Origin: Chrysomallon squamiferum
Taxonomy: Eukaryota; Mollusca; Gastropoda; Neomphalida; Peltospiridae
Assembly: GCA_012295275.1 (NCBI GenBank)
Contig: CM022670.1
Span: 37,819,751-37,857,250 of the forward strand
Direction: 5' to 3'
DNA length: 37,500 nucleotides
Shown here: positions 1-12,731 of the stretch, in pieces
How positions within the stretch are numbered: the stretch's first letter is position 1
Layout: each line of letters starts with the position of its first letter
The notes under the pieces: generated by a model
Seen by the model: the letters and a program-made list of their open reading frames with translations, nothing else
Databases searched by the model: none
What the model was told of the DNA's origin: nothing
Position numbers and translations under genes: made by a program

Positions 1-27
<27 letters not shown>
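1..27. repeat. (CT)n microsatellite, cut by window edge
   Basis: A pure CT dinucleotide run that begins at the first base, so its true length is unknown. It is the same class as the longer CT tracts at 15675, 16117 and 23060. Confidence 0.97.
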
Positions 28-34
<7 letters not shown>

Positions 35-85
35 AGCCCGCATTCTTTCTGTTTGTGTATAAGGTTAATAATACACCAACGATAA

Positions 86-116
<31 letters not shown>

Positions 117-1396
117 TTTTTAATGATATTTACGGTAACATCTATCATCTCTATACTAGTAATTTATTTACGTGTCCTATCGTGGACCCTTATTAAGTAG
201 CGATCCAAACTGTCAAAACGCCACAGCGCTGAAGAGTTCCTTGATAGCTATCGGCTCGCCGTAATAATCTCCCCTTTTAATTTCCGTTTATTTTAAGTTA
301 TTGGCTAACACGATACTGTGTTTTCATGCAACTGGATCTCTCTAATCTTTTGTTGTCAGTCAAGTTCATTTTAATAGAAACACGGTAATAAAAGAAACCT
401 TCAGAAAAATACACCGCCAAATTATGTGGGAACCTGATAATGGATAGTTCTGGAGACCGTTCGTAGCTTCTAATTTAAAATCTTTTGTCCAGGACATAAA
501 AAAAAAAAAAAAAAAAAATATGGTGATACCTGAATAAGACGGTAGTACTAAGAAAAAAAAAAAAGAAAAAAAGAAAAGGAAAGAAAAAAAAAAGAGAGAA
601 GAAGATTATAATATGGTGATATGTTAGAAAAACAAACAAAAAAACAAAAACGAAAAAAACGTGAGAAAATATTTGAATTAAAAATAAATATACATAAAAA
701 AGATGTAAAACTTCTTTTCATAAAAAAAGATATTATTTCATGATTTTTAAAAATTTATCAGAGAAATACGTATTACACTTCATTTTTTCTGTTTTTTTCT
801 TTCTATTTATAATGATTTTGCATTTTCGGATCTTTAAGAAAAAGAAAGGAAAAAAAAAAGAAAAAAAGTAAAACAAACAGTGGTTAGTAAAATACACCAA
901 ATACCTGTCTTTATTGTTTTTTATTTTCCCCATCCCGAGATTTTATTTGACCTATAAAAACACGTAGCGCACATTAATCAAATAAATATGATAGCTAAAG
1001 AATTCAAAGAACGTCAAAGCTGAAACCATCCCAAGGAACAAGTGTTTATATATGTAATGGGTAGGGGTATACTCTGTGGATTACTGTGAACAAGATATAA
1101 CAGCCTGTTTTTCTAACATGACAGGACTCTTAAAAACCATGTGTTGTGTTGTAATGCCCCTTCGGAAAAAAAAAAAAAAAAAAAAAAAATAATAATAATA
1201 ATAATTGTTCACACATACATTTATATTTTTTAAAATATTATTTGTGTGAGTGTTTATTCATATTATACATTTGGAAATACAGACATTTGTGTATGCGTAT
1301 ATTTTATGTTTTATATTGATGACAAGGAGCATAAATAAGTAAACGAATATGAGACATCCATAATTATCATATTAAATGCACATAATCATAAATACA
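28..1396. other. AT-rich non-coding stretch
   Basis: There is no recognisable gene. It contains a (TA)n run at 94-116, an A-rich purine block at about 498-740, a second A-rich block at about 840-870, and a poly(A)/(AAT)n run at 1166-1205. Open frames here are short and made of low-complexity sequence. Confidence 0.8.
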
Positions 1397-1830
1397 GTAC
1401 ATACATACCATACTATACTACATACATACATACATACATACTATACTATACTATACTATACTATACTACATACATACATACATACATACTATACTATACT
1501 ATACTATACTATACTATACTATACTATATACTATACTATACTACATACATACATATATACTATACATACCTCATACATACAATCCCATACTATACCACAC
1601 CTACACTATACCTACACAACACCACACATATACATACTATACTATAAACATACATACATATCACCTCACGTACCCATACATACCAAACATATATATATAT
1701 ATAAATATAAATATAAATATACACAAATACAAACATATATATATATATACATATACATACATATAATATATATATATACATACATACATACATACATTCA
1801 AAATATATAATATATACATACATTACCGAT
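1397..1830. repeat. Compound (CATA)n / (ACTAT)n / (TA)n microsatellite
   Basis: Tetranucleotide CATA arrays alternate with pentanucleotide ACTAT arrays, then decay into TA-rich repeats. Apparent open frames on both strands are translations of the repeat (Tyr/Thr/Ile/His or Tyr/Ile/Cys) and are not genes. Confidence 0.95.
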
Positions 1831-2648
1831 TACAAATTTTTAAACGTAATATTATCATTGTAATCATCGCTATCATCATCATAATCATCACCATTAGTAT
1901 CAACGTCATAGTCATCATTATCATCATCATCATCACACGTTCACAATATTATTGTTATTATTTTTGTTGTCGTCGTCGTTGTTGTTACCACAACATTATT
2001 ATTATTATTATTATTATTATGATTCATATTACTCCTATAACAACAGTATTTGATAAAAAAAAAAAATAAAATAAAAAAAAAAAAATAATTTTAAAACACT
2101 TCTCCCCGCACAAGACGATAGTATAGGCAAGGGCGAAAATATTAACTTACTAACCAAACTGAATCGGCGGGACATAAAACGATCGTAAGTAAAACGTATC
2201 ACACGTGACTGATTTTATTATGAGCGAGCGCAGCTGAAGAACCGCCGATGTTTCAGAACTCTTTGCCTCCCACCGTCTTCGAATGTTTGCATAATACGAA
2301 GCTGAATTGCAACAAAATATAGATGGCTGTCTGTAAACTTGATGGGCTGTTATAAAAGCAATTTATTGGAGAGAACAACATGCGGAATTTGTTTGGGGTC
2401 GCTTCCCAATTCGACACGGGTCGCGAGGGAACTCGGCGGGACTACTATATATCGAGCTTTATAGCCTGGTGTTTATTTTTTTTTTTTATTTTCTACAACT
2501 TTTCATTACCATGCTGTCGGTTTCTTTGATAAAGTACACATAAGTGCTTCTTATGCTTTTCGAACTTTCATATTAAAGAATAACCATGACAGAGAGAAAG
2601 AGTGTGTGTTAAGCACCTTTATGACCACTGACTATTTTCGTTCTGTAC
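1831..2648. other. Non-coding: imperfect ATC/ATT repeats then a unique island
   Basis: An imperfect (ATC)n/(ATT)n tract spans 1858-2020, followed by an A-rich run. Unique, CpG-containing sequence occupies about 2100-2460 and includes a TATAAAAG string near 2351, but nothing around it supports a promoter call. I recognise no coding sequence. Confidence 0.7.
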
Positions 2649-2668
2649 GTGTGTGTGTGTGTGTGTGT

Positions 2669-2742
<74 letters not shown>
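2649..2742. repeat. Compound (GT)n(GA)n microsatellite
   Basis: A GT run with one interruption (2649-2682) passes directly into a pure GA run of 60 bp (2683-2742). It is the only long tract in the window with the purine strand of this class on the plus strand. Confidence 0.97.
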
Positions 2743-2746
<4 letters not shown>

Positions 2747-3546
2747 TCTCATTCGATGTATCTCTTTGTTTCGAACACTGTCTCTTTGGCAAAATAATCC
2801 ATCCTCTTTAATTACTATTATTATTACAACAACAGCATATTGTTCTAAATGATGATTAAAATGTTGGACTTCACGTGGTTACAGACATAAAAGCAGATAC
2901 TGTCGTAAATGCAGGTCGGATATTTGGCTGAGAAACTGTTTTTAACTTTTTAAATATGTAACTGAGAAAAGAAATTCTTCCAACTGTATTATCAAAAGAG
3001 TTAGTAAAAGAAAATTATGAAACAGATAACGTTTTTTCTTTTAATAATAAATGTGTAATTTTCACGTTTTATTGTTTATGACGTCTATTGATTCTCCGTG
3101 CTAAAATAAAACAAACTGAATAAAATTAAACATGTGTTGGTACTTATGAAATCGTTTCGTATACCCTTGTAAAACCGATAAAAAAAAAAAATCAGTTTAT
3201 AATTTCAATGTTTAATAAAAATAGATTTAAAATTTTATATTTTTAAACTTTTTTCTGTTTTTAAAAAAAAAAAAAAAAAAAAAAAAATTCAAAAAAAGAA
3301 GTAGGAGAGAAAAAAAAAAAATCAACCAGTGAATAAAAAAAGAATTTTATCACCTTAACATATCCATTTCACTGACAAATTCTAAATTTTGTAATCCGGG
3401 CAGTATATCAATTTATATTTTAATCACAAGGTATCAGTTTTATCCTCAATCCTTTTGATCGCACCGCCCTCCGACGGAGCATAAGTTTTAAATTAACGAC
3501 TCTGGTCCTTTTTGATGTTATTTTCATATCCATTTCGCAATTCAGT
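2743..3546. other. AT-rich non-coding stretch
   Basis: No gene is recognised. A poly(A) run lies at 3263-3287 and A-rich sequence continues to about 3350. Unique sequence resumes from about 3360. Confidence 0.75.
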
Positions 3547-3825
3547 TCAGGCTAAGCGAAGTACCTGTAACACTGCGAAAGTTCTTTGTACTGAATGTGG
3601 TAGGTAAAGCACGGCAATGCAGGTTAAACAAACATCCACGTGTTGCCGTCCATGAATTGCACCATAATTGGCCACATTCGATACGATAATTTGCTCCGAC
3701 AAAACCAGAGAATAGATTGAATTCGACTGTGAGAGATCGTCTTCAAAACTCTTGTTGAAGGATGTTATAATTAAAGCCACTTGATCGGCTTGGAGAGTGA
3801 TGGAGATAGTGAATAAAAGATACAC
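3547..3825 (-). other. Unrecognised open segment, possible exon
   Basis: A 92-codon open frame of normal amino-acid composition, unlike most frames in the window, which are low complexity. On the minus strand a plausible splice donor (CAG|GTACTT, with the GT at about 3565) lies near its 3' end, and pyrimidine-rich sequence ending in AG lies near 3785. Residues between those marks are mixed hydrophobic and polar, with two cysteines in CLTC. I recognise no family. It could be an internal exon, a fragment of an old mobile element, or chance. Confidence that it is coding is low. Confidence 0.15.
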
Positions 3826-4350
3826 AACAACAGATATGTGTATAAAATTACGTTTTTCACAAACGAGACACGTAATTCTAGCGCGGTGTTAAAGGGCCGG
3901 TGTAACGCATTTTGTGTGGAACACGAACGACAGATCGATGTTAATTCCTAGAACCATTTCTGGGTTTTTTTTTGTATTATTAAATTTCGTCTTTATACCG
4001 GGCTTTGATTTATAGACGTACTTAATTTAATTGCCTGTAAACCAGCCTTTAACGTACGACTTGTGGTCAAACTGTCAGAGTTTAGAGCGAAAAGCTCCAG
4101 AATTTATCACCGTAATGACTAATACGAAAAACTAATAAGCAAAAGGGCCATTTTATCTACTGTTGATAATACTTAATTCTGTGTTTTATTTATATTTTGA
4201 GAAAATTCAGCAGAACAAACTGCCCAGTGACATTACAGAAAGTAAGATAGAAAAAAAAAACCTTTCATGAAAACCTACTACTTAATGCCAAAATACAATG
4301 CAATTGTATTATCCAACAAAATATTAATTATATATTTGTTCGCCTTCAGT
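3826..4350. other. Unique AT-rich non-coding sequence
   Basis: Mostly unique sequence with short homopolymer runs. I see no gene, RNA or mobile element in it. Confidence 0.65.
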
Positions 4351-4392
4351 GAAAGAAAGACAGAAAGAAAGAAAGAAGGAAGGAAGGAAGGA

Positions 4393-4424
<32 letters not shown>

Positions 4425-4465
4425 AAATAAATAAATAAATAAAATAAATAAATAAATAAAATAAA
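4351..4465. repeat. (GAAA/GGAA)n then (AAAT)n microsatellite
   Basis: A purine-only tetranucleotide tract (4351-4427) is joined to an AAAT tract (to 4465). The long homopurine strand could form triplex DNA in principle. The Phe/Leu/Ser-rich minus-strand frames here are repeat translations. Confidence 0.95.
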
Positions 4466-5374
4466 CAAAAAAAGCAAACCCCAAAGCCAAAAGCAACGAC
4501 AGAGAAATAGAAAATACAGCACCATTTTATAACATTAGTTAATTCTGGTAGCAAATACAGTAAGCTGTAATTATTCGTTTTCGACCATACGTGAAGACAA
4601 ATAAGAACTGTAGTTGGCGACTGTTGCTCATTTTCGTGCACTCGAATACAAAGTCCAATCTGATTGGCTGAAAGTGTTGTCGTGTGATTCGGAGTCTGGC
4701 CACAGAGACTGATTACTTTTAAACCAGTTAAGACTGCACGGATTATTTCGATACCATCTCCGAGTTTAACATGTCGTGTTGGGTTAATCGCGTTTCATCG
4801 TTGTTTTTTGTTGTCGTTGGACAGAACGGGTCGTACGCAATCGCTCTCTTTATCTTTTTTAAGTCACTGTTTTCAAGATTAACCCAACGGTACACGATAA
4901 TATCAGCGGTTGGGAAAGAAAAAAATAAAAAAATAAAAAAATTAAAAAAAAGAGTTAAAAATCGAGCGATAGACAGTGATTGGGTTGGGTTACACAAGGA
5001 ACTGAAGACTACGATCGCATGTCGCGTTGGCGTTGACATTAGCTTGCAAGGTTCGTTTAACAGAGGCAATACAGCTCACGAGATGCTTCGTTCACAAAGC
5101 AGTGTGTAAAACAAACTCAGTATTCTTGTCACCTTGTTTTTGACAATTTGTTTATTTTCCCAGGTAATGTGTAACAGGTCGCAAACAGTAGCTTGGTTTT
5201 TGACCATTACACCGGATAGATTTTTTTTTTTTTTAAATGTTCGTCTAAAAGATACACATTCTCCCTCTTCTCATATCCACCAGACAAAGCGGTTGTCATT
5301 TTGTCATATTTACAGATATTTCTGTTGAGATAAAATTTAAATAATAAATAAATTAAATAAAGAATAATAATAGC
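4466..5374. other. Unique sequence with a 12-bp inverted repeat; no gene recognised
   Basis: Open frames of about 110 codons exist on both strands across 4743-5109, but they share an A/T-rich core and neither resembles a known protein. A perfect 12-bp inverted repeat (GTTGGGTTAATC at 4778-4789 and its complement at 4877-4888) brackets part of this stretch. A poly(T) run lies near 5221-5234. Confidence 0.6.
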
Positions 5375-5442
5375 AGTAGAAGTGCCAGCAGCAGTATTAA
5401 TAGTAGTTAGAAGAAGTAATAGTAGTAACAGCAATAAAAAAA

Positions 5443-5473
<31 letters not shown>

Positions 5474-5490
5474 AGCAGTAGTAATAATAA
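5375..5490. repeat. Imperfect (TAG)n microsatellite
   Basis: TAG/CAG/AAG triplets, purest at 5443-5468. Leu-rich minus-strand frames across it are repeat translations. Confidence 0.9.
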
Positions 5491-6058
5491 AAGTCTTAGA
5501 GCTGGCTGAAGTAGCAATCTTAGCGATCTGAACAATCCTTGTGCTGATACTAATATGCTAAGAATGAACAAATAATGAGAAACCAATTCGCTGAAAGCAC
5601 TTTCCATCACTAATTTAGGTGTCAAAAATGGTTTACAGAATGTTAAATATTCATTGGTAAAAAAAAGAAAAATATATTTGACACATGCGTTTTTGGTATT
5701 TGTGTTATATAACTAAACGAGTCACAACAGGAACCTCATTGGAAAGATGTTCGGGTTGTTTCTGATGATACAGTAGAAAGAAAACACGAAATAAGTGAAC
5801 CAAGGAAAGGAATGTTAAACCAAGTAGTGATGTCTGGGTTTAAAATAGATAACTAGAAAGATATATAGACAGACAGACAGATTGACAGACAGACACACAG
5901 ACAGACAGAAGCAGATCTTCACACAGATAGAAAGAGAACTAAATTATTTCCAGTTCTGAAGTTAAAATGATTATTTTTGAATGCATCAATATACTTTTTT
6001 TTTAACAGTTAAATTAAAATATTACAAAATAACACTAGTTTATAACTAAATACATCAA

Positions 6059-6093
<35 letters not shown>

Positions 6094-7627
6094 ACCAACC
6101 AAAACAAAATAGCAGGCTTCTTTTTAGTGAAGTCTTTATAAAATGATATTTAAAAAAAAAAAATAAATAAATAAAAATGTTAGAGAAAAAGAAAGAAATA
6201 ACAACAAAAACAAAAGCAACTTAAGATCAAGTTAGTTACACAGCAATTAAAATTCCCGAGCTATGGTTAAGCATGTGTTATTTTCAAAACAGAGCTTGTG
6301 GCAGAACGACACGGGTTTGGAGATTCGAACCCAGTGACACCGACTTCTGTGTAACGAGATACGTCGAAGAAACAATCCCACTTGCTGCTGTTTCAGTAAA
6401 ATTCAAACCGAATGCTCTGCTCTGCTGCTCAAAACGAGGCAACAATGTACCGTGACGTTGTCTTCCCTAAAAATAACCAATTTTCAGAATGGCGGAACTG
6501 TTTGCATAATGAGGTTCTTATTTGTGTTTGTAATTCACAAACACGTAATACAAAAAGACAGGTGGTGGCTCATTTTACAAACGTATTTTGAATATATTAT
6601 GTATAGAATTCAGACAATTTTATTTTCCTTCTTGTTGCTTTTTCTTCTATTTCCACCCCCCCCATCTCGAAACCTGAAGCTAACGGAACAAATGAAATGA
6701 GAGGTAATGAAGAAATAAAGAACAAATAAAGTATCAAGAATAACGATAACGAAAACAAAAACAACAAATATGATGCAATAAATAAATAAATCAAATAAGA
6801 TGGAAGCAAATGCAATAACCTTTAACAACAGCAGCAACGTATTATTATTAATTTTATTACTAATTTTATATCAATAAAATAAAACAAATATTTACAACAA
6901 AAAAAAATAATGGATCGAAAATTTGAAATAAAAGCAAATAACCGATGTACAAGCAAAAAAAAAAAAAAAAAAATAAAAAAAAATAAAAAAAATGGGGGAT
7001 TACACAATGACAACATCAGAAGTAGTTTTATTTAAACAGGAGGACGGACTATCTCTTGTTGTACGAGACTCTATACTGTATGAAGAGAACAGAACATAAT
7101 ATATAATGGAAACAATAATACAAACCTGGATACTCAGAGTTTCCATTTACCTCGGTAAGCGGTCTCTTTACCTTTTTACACAACATTTAACAATCGACGC
7201 CGATTTGTCACAAAACGTCGAGGTCCTTAAAGTTGTCTCCCCTGACAATAAAAACGTCAACGACGTCATCTAAGCGCTTCACGTGGTCAAACGTCCATTG
7301 TTAACAGTTGAAAATTTAAGCTTGGTAACGTGGAGATTGGACGCGAACACGTTTGCTGTTGTCGTTGGAAGGCTCTCAAGTCGAAGAATCTGCAGGTGGT
7401 TTAAAATCTGCCATTATTTTCGGTCGGTGTACAGTTTTCAGTGTTCTTCACTGTGGTTGATGAATGACGTATGTCAGCTGTGTCTTCTGAATTGTAGGTA
7501 CATGCTGTGTGACACACCGTCAGAATGTTGGGTACAGTGATAAAAAAAAATTACAACGAAATAAAATTTATAACAAGAATTATAGTGGAATGTAAGAGAA
7601 TTAAAAAAATCTAAAAAATAAAAATAA

Positions 7628-7632
<5 letters not shown>
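5491..7632. other. Non-coding with small microsatellites
   Basis: It contains a GACA/CAGA tract (5868-5909), an AAAT tract (6057-6094), A-rich blocks around 6150 and 6900-6990, and a CpG-containing unique island at about 7140-7540. That island has an open plus-strand frame of about 85 codons with no recognisable similarity. No gene is called. Confidence 0.65.
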
Positions 7633-7687
<55 letters not shown>

Positions 7688-7697
7688 AATAAATAAT
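7633..7697. repeat. (AAT)n then (AAAT)n microsatellite
   Basis: A pure AAT run of about 48 bp passes into AAAT. Confidence 0.96.
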
Positions 7698-8679
7698 AAA
7701 GATCAAACAGAAGAAGAACAAGAACAAAGAAAGAAAGAAAAAAAAATATATATATTTAGCGAGATACAATTCTTATAAGCTGTATTAATTATGTCATTTA
7801 TATGCCTGGTGTCTGTGTTTTCCATTCCCTTGTTAGATGCAGGTAAAAGATTTCTTCCCATTTAACACAAAAGAGAAGTTATCCGCTTTGCAATAGCGGG
7901 TTTCCTCTCTCTTTCCACGTATGATATAGGTGCTTAAACAAAATGTATATTGTCTTATAACCGCAGATCCCAAAAATATATATATCTGTTTTTATTTGTT
8001 TTAAATAAAACATTTCCTCTTTTCTTTATACACAGCATGCAAAACAAAACGGTGACCTCTGGGATACCCGGACATTATTAACACTTGGGCAGCCTTGTAT
8101 TTTCATCTCAGATTTAAAATCTTTCACTCTCTGTGTGTGGCCAAAATTTATTATTCTTTTACGACTTTTCGCTATCTTTTGAAGAAAGGCCAGAATGCTT
8201 ATTGGCGTGAAAATCATGAGTCCCGACACACTCGGAACCGCTGTTAAAATTTTTCAATTTTAATTTTAAATTTTTCTTTACAACGGCGACGAAGAAAGAT
8301 GTGATGAATTTCAGAACAATGAACAAATTATTAGTAAGGATTGGCGAAAGACTTCTGCAAAGAAATAATTATTACGGAAATTTTATAGCGCCCCAACCCC
8401 AAATAAAAATAAAAAAGTTACAAAGTATATAAAATACTAAATAAAATAAAAATGGAAACAAAATAAACAAATAAAAAATGAAATAAGACGTCTCTCTTAT
8501 AAATAAAACAGTTAATAGTTAATTTTATACATGAGCTTTATTTTGAAAATTTAAATTGTATTTCTATAATGATACTTACAAATGCTCATAATATTTGTAT
8601 TCTGTTCATTAACATGTTAATAAAAAAGTCGTTAGACTCAGGAGGAATGATATAAATAACAATAACAATAACATTATTC
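7698..8679. other. AT-rich non-coding stretch
   Basis: Unique AT-rich sequence. A minus-strand frame of 67 codons at 8026-8229 has normal composition but no recognisable domain. No gene is called. Confidence 0.65.
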
Positions 8680-8729
8680 TTTATTTATTTATTTATTTTG
8701 GTAGTAGTAGTAGTAATAATAATAATAAC

Positions 8730-8770
<41 letters not shown>

Positions 8771-8995
8771 TTGTTTTAAAATAAAATTTTAAAATTTGTC
8801 TATAAAGTTTTAACAAAGACAAATAACCATAAGTATGTACAGACGAAAAAAAGAAGTATTCATTATCTGATTTTAGTGAGTTAAAGAATGGAAGTAAAAG
8901 CTGATGATAAAAAAACAAACAAACAACAACAACAGAAAAAAAGATAAAAAACCCACCAAACAACAATAATAAAACAAAACAAAACAAAACATTGT

Positions 8996-9035
<40 letters not shown>

Positions 9036-9150
9036 GACTTTATTCATCGCTCAGTTAAACAAGCTATTAAATTACTCTTTTTTTCTTCTTTTCTTAAATC
9101 AGATAATTTTTTTTTTTTTTTTTTATTATTATTATTTTTTTTTTTTTTCA
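8680..9150. repeat. Low-complexity block: (ATTT)n, (TAG/TAA)n, long poly(A) and poly(T)
   Basis: ATTT (about 8681-8699), TAG/TAA triplets (8700-8763), a poly(A) run of about 32 nt (9000-9031), and poly(T)/ATT runs (9107-9148) follow one another with little unique sequence between. Confidence 0.9.
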
Positions 9151-10382
9151 CACAGAAAAATACTTGTCCATACCATGTTTCAGATTTTTGACAGCGAGGT
9201 TAAAAACGTTCGTTATCAAAGACACGGCAACGAACGTGAGACGTTTCTTTTGTAAATCACAACTCGAACATTACCGAATCGTCGTCACCAAACAGCGGTG
9301 ACAGGACACCACTCGCCCCTGGGCAACGCCCACATCACCCAGGCGTGCAGAGAGAAGCGAGCTGCCCGTGACAGATAAAATTTAGAAACTAACTGAAATC
9401 ACCGAGATCCCCCAAAAAAAAAAAAAAAAAAAGAAGAAGAAAAAAAAAAAAAGCGTATTCGTCAAACACTTTGCTGACATGAAATCACGCGGAATATAAT
9501 TTACTTGCTTATGCACACGGCTTTGTTGGAGCGCCTACCACTCGTGACGTGATTTCTTTGCCGGAGGTGGACAAATTTAACAAAAACCTCTTTTAAGCCA
9601 AGTTTGTAATGTTTTTCTTTCCCCTCCCTTCTCCCGGTATACACACGGGCAATTATCGTTAAAAATACTGCAGACTGCGGAGGTTCATCTTCGTTATGTT
9701 TGTGTTCCACCCTAGAGGCGGGTGCTGTTCGCGCCAACAGTAAAACCAGCAGACGATCGGAGCAGACGACTTCAAACCTCCGGGCAAAACACAGAACACT
9801 TGAGCATTAATTCGCAAACAAACAGCATCTTGGCAAGTGGGTATAATCGACAAACACAAGGCAATATTTATTAGACGATTACTGACCAGAGTGTTCGGAA
9901 ATAATGTTCTTCTTCTTTAACGCAAAGCCACCTGTTTCATTATTAACTTTTAAAAACATTTATTGTTATTAAAAAGAAAAAAGAAAAGAAAAGAAAAAAA
10001 AAAAAAAAAAATCAAATTTACGTTCCGCACGTCTTTTTATTATACGAAGAGCATTTTATAAACAATAAGATTTGTAAATTTTTAAATCATTATTTTTCTA
10101 TTTATTCAGACGTGTTTTTTTTTTTGTTGTTGTCTCAAGCGACTGTTTTTACTGTGGCGGGTCGTTTGATTTCCCAGTTTTATTTCTTGCGTGCGACAGT
10201 AACAAGAGAAAAGCAAAGCGTGTAACATCGAGTACAAGTGAAATAGACGTGGGGTTGCTTCCGACTCGATTATTAAGTCTTGTCTCAATCACTTAGTATA
10301 CGAGACATTCTTTCCAGACAGAAACTCACTGACTGCTGCTGTTCGGAGAAAAATTCAGTACAGACTACGTTTTCCTTTTTCT

Positions 10383-10429
<47 letters not shown>

Positions 10430-11058
10430 TTCTTGTTCTGATTGTGTTGTCAGGAAGATAATTATCCATCGGAGCTGCTTGTACCAGTAACAGTTTATTT
10501 CTGATTTATTAATTCGTTTCATTTGGAGGATTTACAAGTGTGCTTTGTTTTATAGTAAATATTTTTATTTTGGAAATTTTGTAATGAGAAAGTTTACAAA
10601 AGGAGTTGAGAAAACAGATTTTTTTTTTTTGTTAATTCAAAAATAATAGTAATTATGAATTAAAAAAAAAAAAAAATCAGTGTTACAAGATTGCTGGAAT
10701 TATTGAAGAAGAAAAAAAAAAAAAAAAAAAAAAAAAAAGAAGAAAGAAGAATAAAAAAAAATAATTTTGTGATTAAAAATGTTGAAATAATACTTTCCAA
10801 TCAACCGGTTTGCGCAGATGTGGAAATTATGTGTTTAACTCGTGTGCTGAGATGAACCTCTCTTCTTACTCAGTGTTTTGCTGGCCGGTGTTGGGGACTT
10901 GATTACTTCATCCCAACCCCGTGCGCCCCACCCTTGGGCCAGTCCCTCCGGGTAACATGTACCATGCAGTGGTGGTGTCTAGTCACATACCAGCTTATTT
11001 GCATAGAACTCCTAGTCAGGACGGTTCGAGCAGGCGGCAGAATCAGACGAAGTAAGTA

Positions 11059-11059
<1 letters not shown>
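9151..11059. other. Non-coding with a CpG-containing island and long homopolymers
   Basis: About 9240-9870 is relatively GC-rich and CpG-containing. Two minus-strand open frames of 66-78 codons lie in it, neither of which I recognise. A-rich runs occur at 9412-9452 and 9965-10010. A 43-nt poly(T) lies at 10385-10427 and poly(A) at 10712-10738. Unique sequence at 10800-11050 leads directly into the ACT repeats and contains a B-box-like GGTTCGAG near 11024 without a matching tRNA structure. Confidence 0.6.
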
Positions 11060-11090
<31 letters not shown>

Positions 11091-11121
11091 CACTATTACT
11101 ACTACTACTACCTACTACTAT

Positions 11122-11157
<36 letters not shown>

Positions 11158-11730
11158 TACTACTACTACTACTACTGCTTCTGCAGCTGCATTCACTACT
11201 AGAACTCTTAAAGTTACTAATGTTATTACTACTACTACTACTACTACTACTACTATTATCACTGCTGCCGCTGCTACTATTGCAATTACTCCTATTATTA
11301 TTATCACTGCTACTATTTTCATTATTGCTACTATTTTTCTACTATTACTATCACTACAAACAACTATTACTACTGTTACCACTCTCTATTACTACTGCTG
11401 CTGCTACTACTACTACTATTGCCTCTACTACTTCTACAACTAATAATGATGATGATGATGATATTATTACAGCTATTACTAACTGCCACAATGATTACTG
11501 TAGCTGTTACTACAAAATCAACAACGATTATCAGTACAACAGCTACAGCTACTACTTTTGCAACAATAATTCAGCTACTTCATTGTCACAATTGTTACTG
11601 CTACTATTATTAGAACTACTGCTATTACTACAATACAATACAATACTATACTATACTGTACTATATTGTTCTTAACTACTCCACGCTAGATTATGCTATA
11701 TTATACCGTTATTATTATTACTAGATATTG

Positions 11731-11825
<95 letters not shown>

Positions 11826-11826
11826 T
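11060..11826. repeat. (ACT)n microsatellite complex with (ATT)n
   Basis: ACT arrays (11060-11175, 11228-11254, 11731-11795) are separated by degenerate ACT/ATT/GAT triplets and a short ACTAT stretch near 11640, ending in a pure ATT array (11795-11825). Leu, Val or Thr homopolymer frames over this block are repeat artefacts. Confidence 0.96.
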
Positions 11827-12234
11827 AAATCTGACATATACAAACGTTTGAACTTCAGTATTAATTATGTTTCCCATTGTATTAATATTACTTTATCTAT
11901 TTATATGCAATTACATGCATTTTATTTTTCTTACCTTTTACTTTTACGAAATATTAGGAAGGAAAACTATTTTTATAACTGTTATGATAATTATGTGTAT
12001 TGTTAGACTATGTTGTTTAAAATATGTCAATGCAGAAACCAAGTGTACTGAATCTGTGAATTAAAAATAACATCTGGTTAATTAAAACAAAATAATAATA
12101 AGGTGGGCTGTAATTTTCATACAATTACCATTATTATTAAACGGCGCACATGATATTGAATATATATGCATTAACGAGTACAGATGTTATTGTACATGCA
12201 GGTATATTGCATTATTTTTTTTAAAAAGGAGATT

Positions 12235-12238
<4 letters not shown>
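11827..12238. other. AT-rich unique non-coding sequence
   Basis: Nothing recognisable. Two short overlapping plus-strand frames are hydrophobic translations of AT-rich DNA. Confidence 0.65.
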
Positions 12239-12288
<50 letters not shown>

Positions 12289-12307
12289 GTTATTATTATT
12301 ATTATTA
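12239..12307. repeat. (ATT)n microsatellite
   Basis: About 69 bp of nearly pure ATT. Confidence 0.97.
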
Positions 12308-12532
12308 TAATCATTATCATTGGTTGTTGTTGTTAATATTCTGTACGTTTTATTGTGAAATTGTTTATGTATATTTTACGTACCCTTTTTTTTTGAAACA
12401 CCCAGACAGATACGGAAATTCCCGTTAGAATTATTAATCAAAACGTTGATTGCATATTTCAGAAATCTGTATTCTTTCTAACAGACATACGCAAACACAG
12501 ATACAGAGACTTACAGACGCACGAACACACAC

Positions 12533-12577
12533 GCACACACACACACACACACACACACTTTATATATATATAATGTA

Positions 12578-12613
<36 letters not shown>

Positions 12614-12682
12614 TGTATAAATATATATATGTACGTATGCGTATGTATGTATGTATAAATCATATATGTACGTATGCATATG

Positions 12683-12716
<34 letters not shown>

Positions 12717-12731
12717 TGTATGTATGTATGT
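12533..12731. repeat. (CA)n, (TA)n and (TATG)n compound microsatellite
   Basis: CA run (12533-12558), TA run, then TATG arrays at 12584-12618 and 12686-12731. It is the complement-strand class of the CATA arrays at 1397 and 27790. Confidence 0.96.

Noticed and set aside
2351-2358. TATAAAAG as a TATA box
   Set aside because: Expected by chance in AT-rich DNA; there is no downstream gene or other promoter element.
4743-5109. Overlapping open frames of about 110 codons on both strands
   Set aside because: Both pass through A/T-rich low-complexity sequence, lack known motifs and have no splice support. The 12-bp inverted repeat is too short and widely spaced to suggest a mobile element.
6273-6815. 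Short frames of normal composition near GATTCGAACCC
   Set aside because: They are under 85 codons with no recognisable domain, and the tRNA-like string does not fold.
11152-12006. Leu-, Val- or Thr-rich hydrophobic frames resembling membrane proteins
   Set aside because: They come from ACT/ATT triplet repeats and are not signal peptides or membrane segments.
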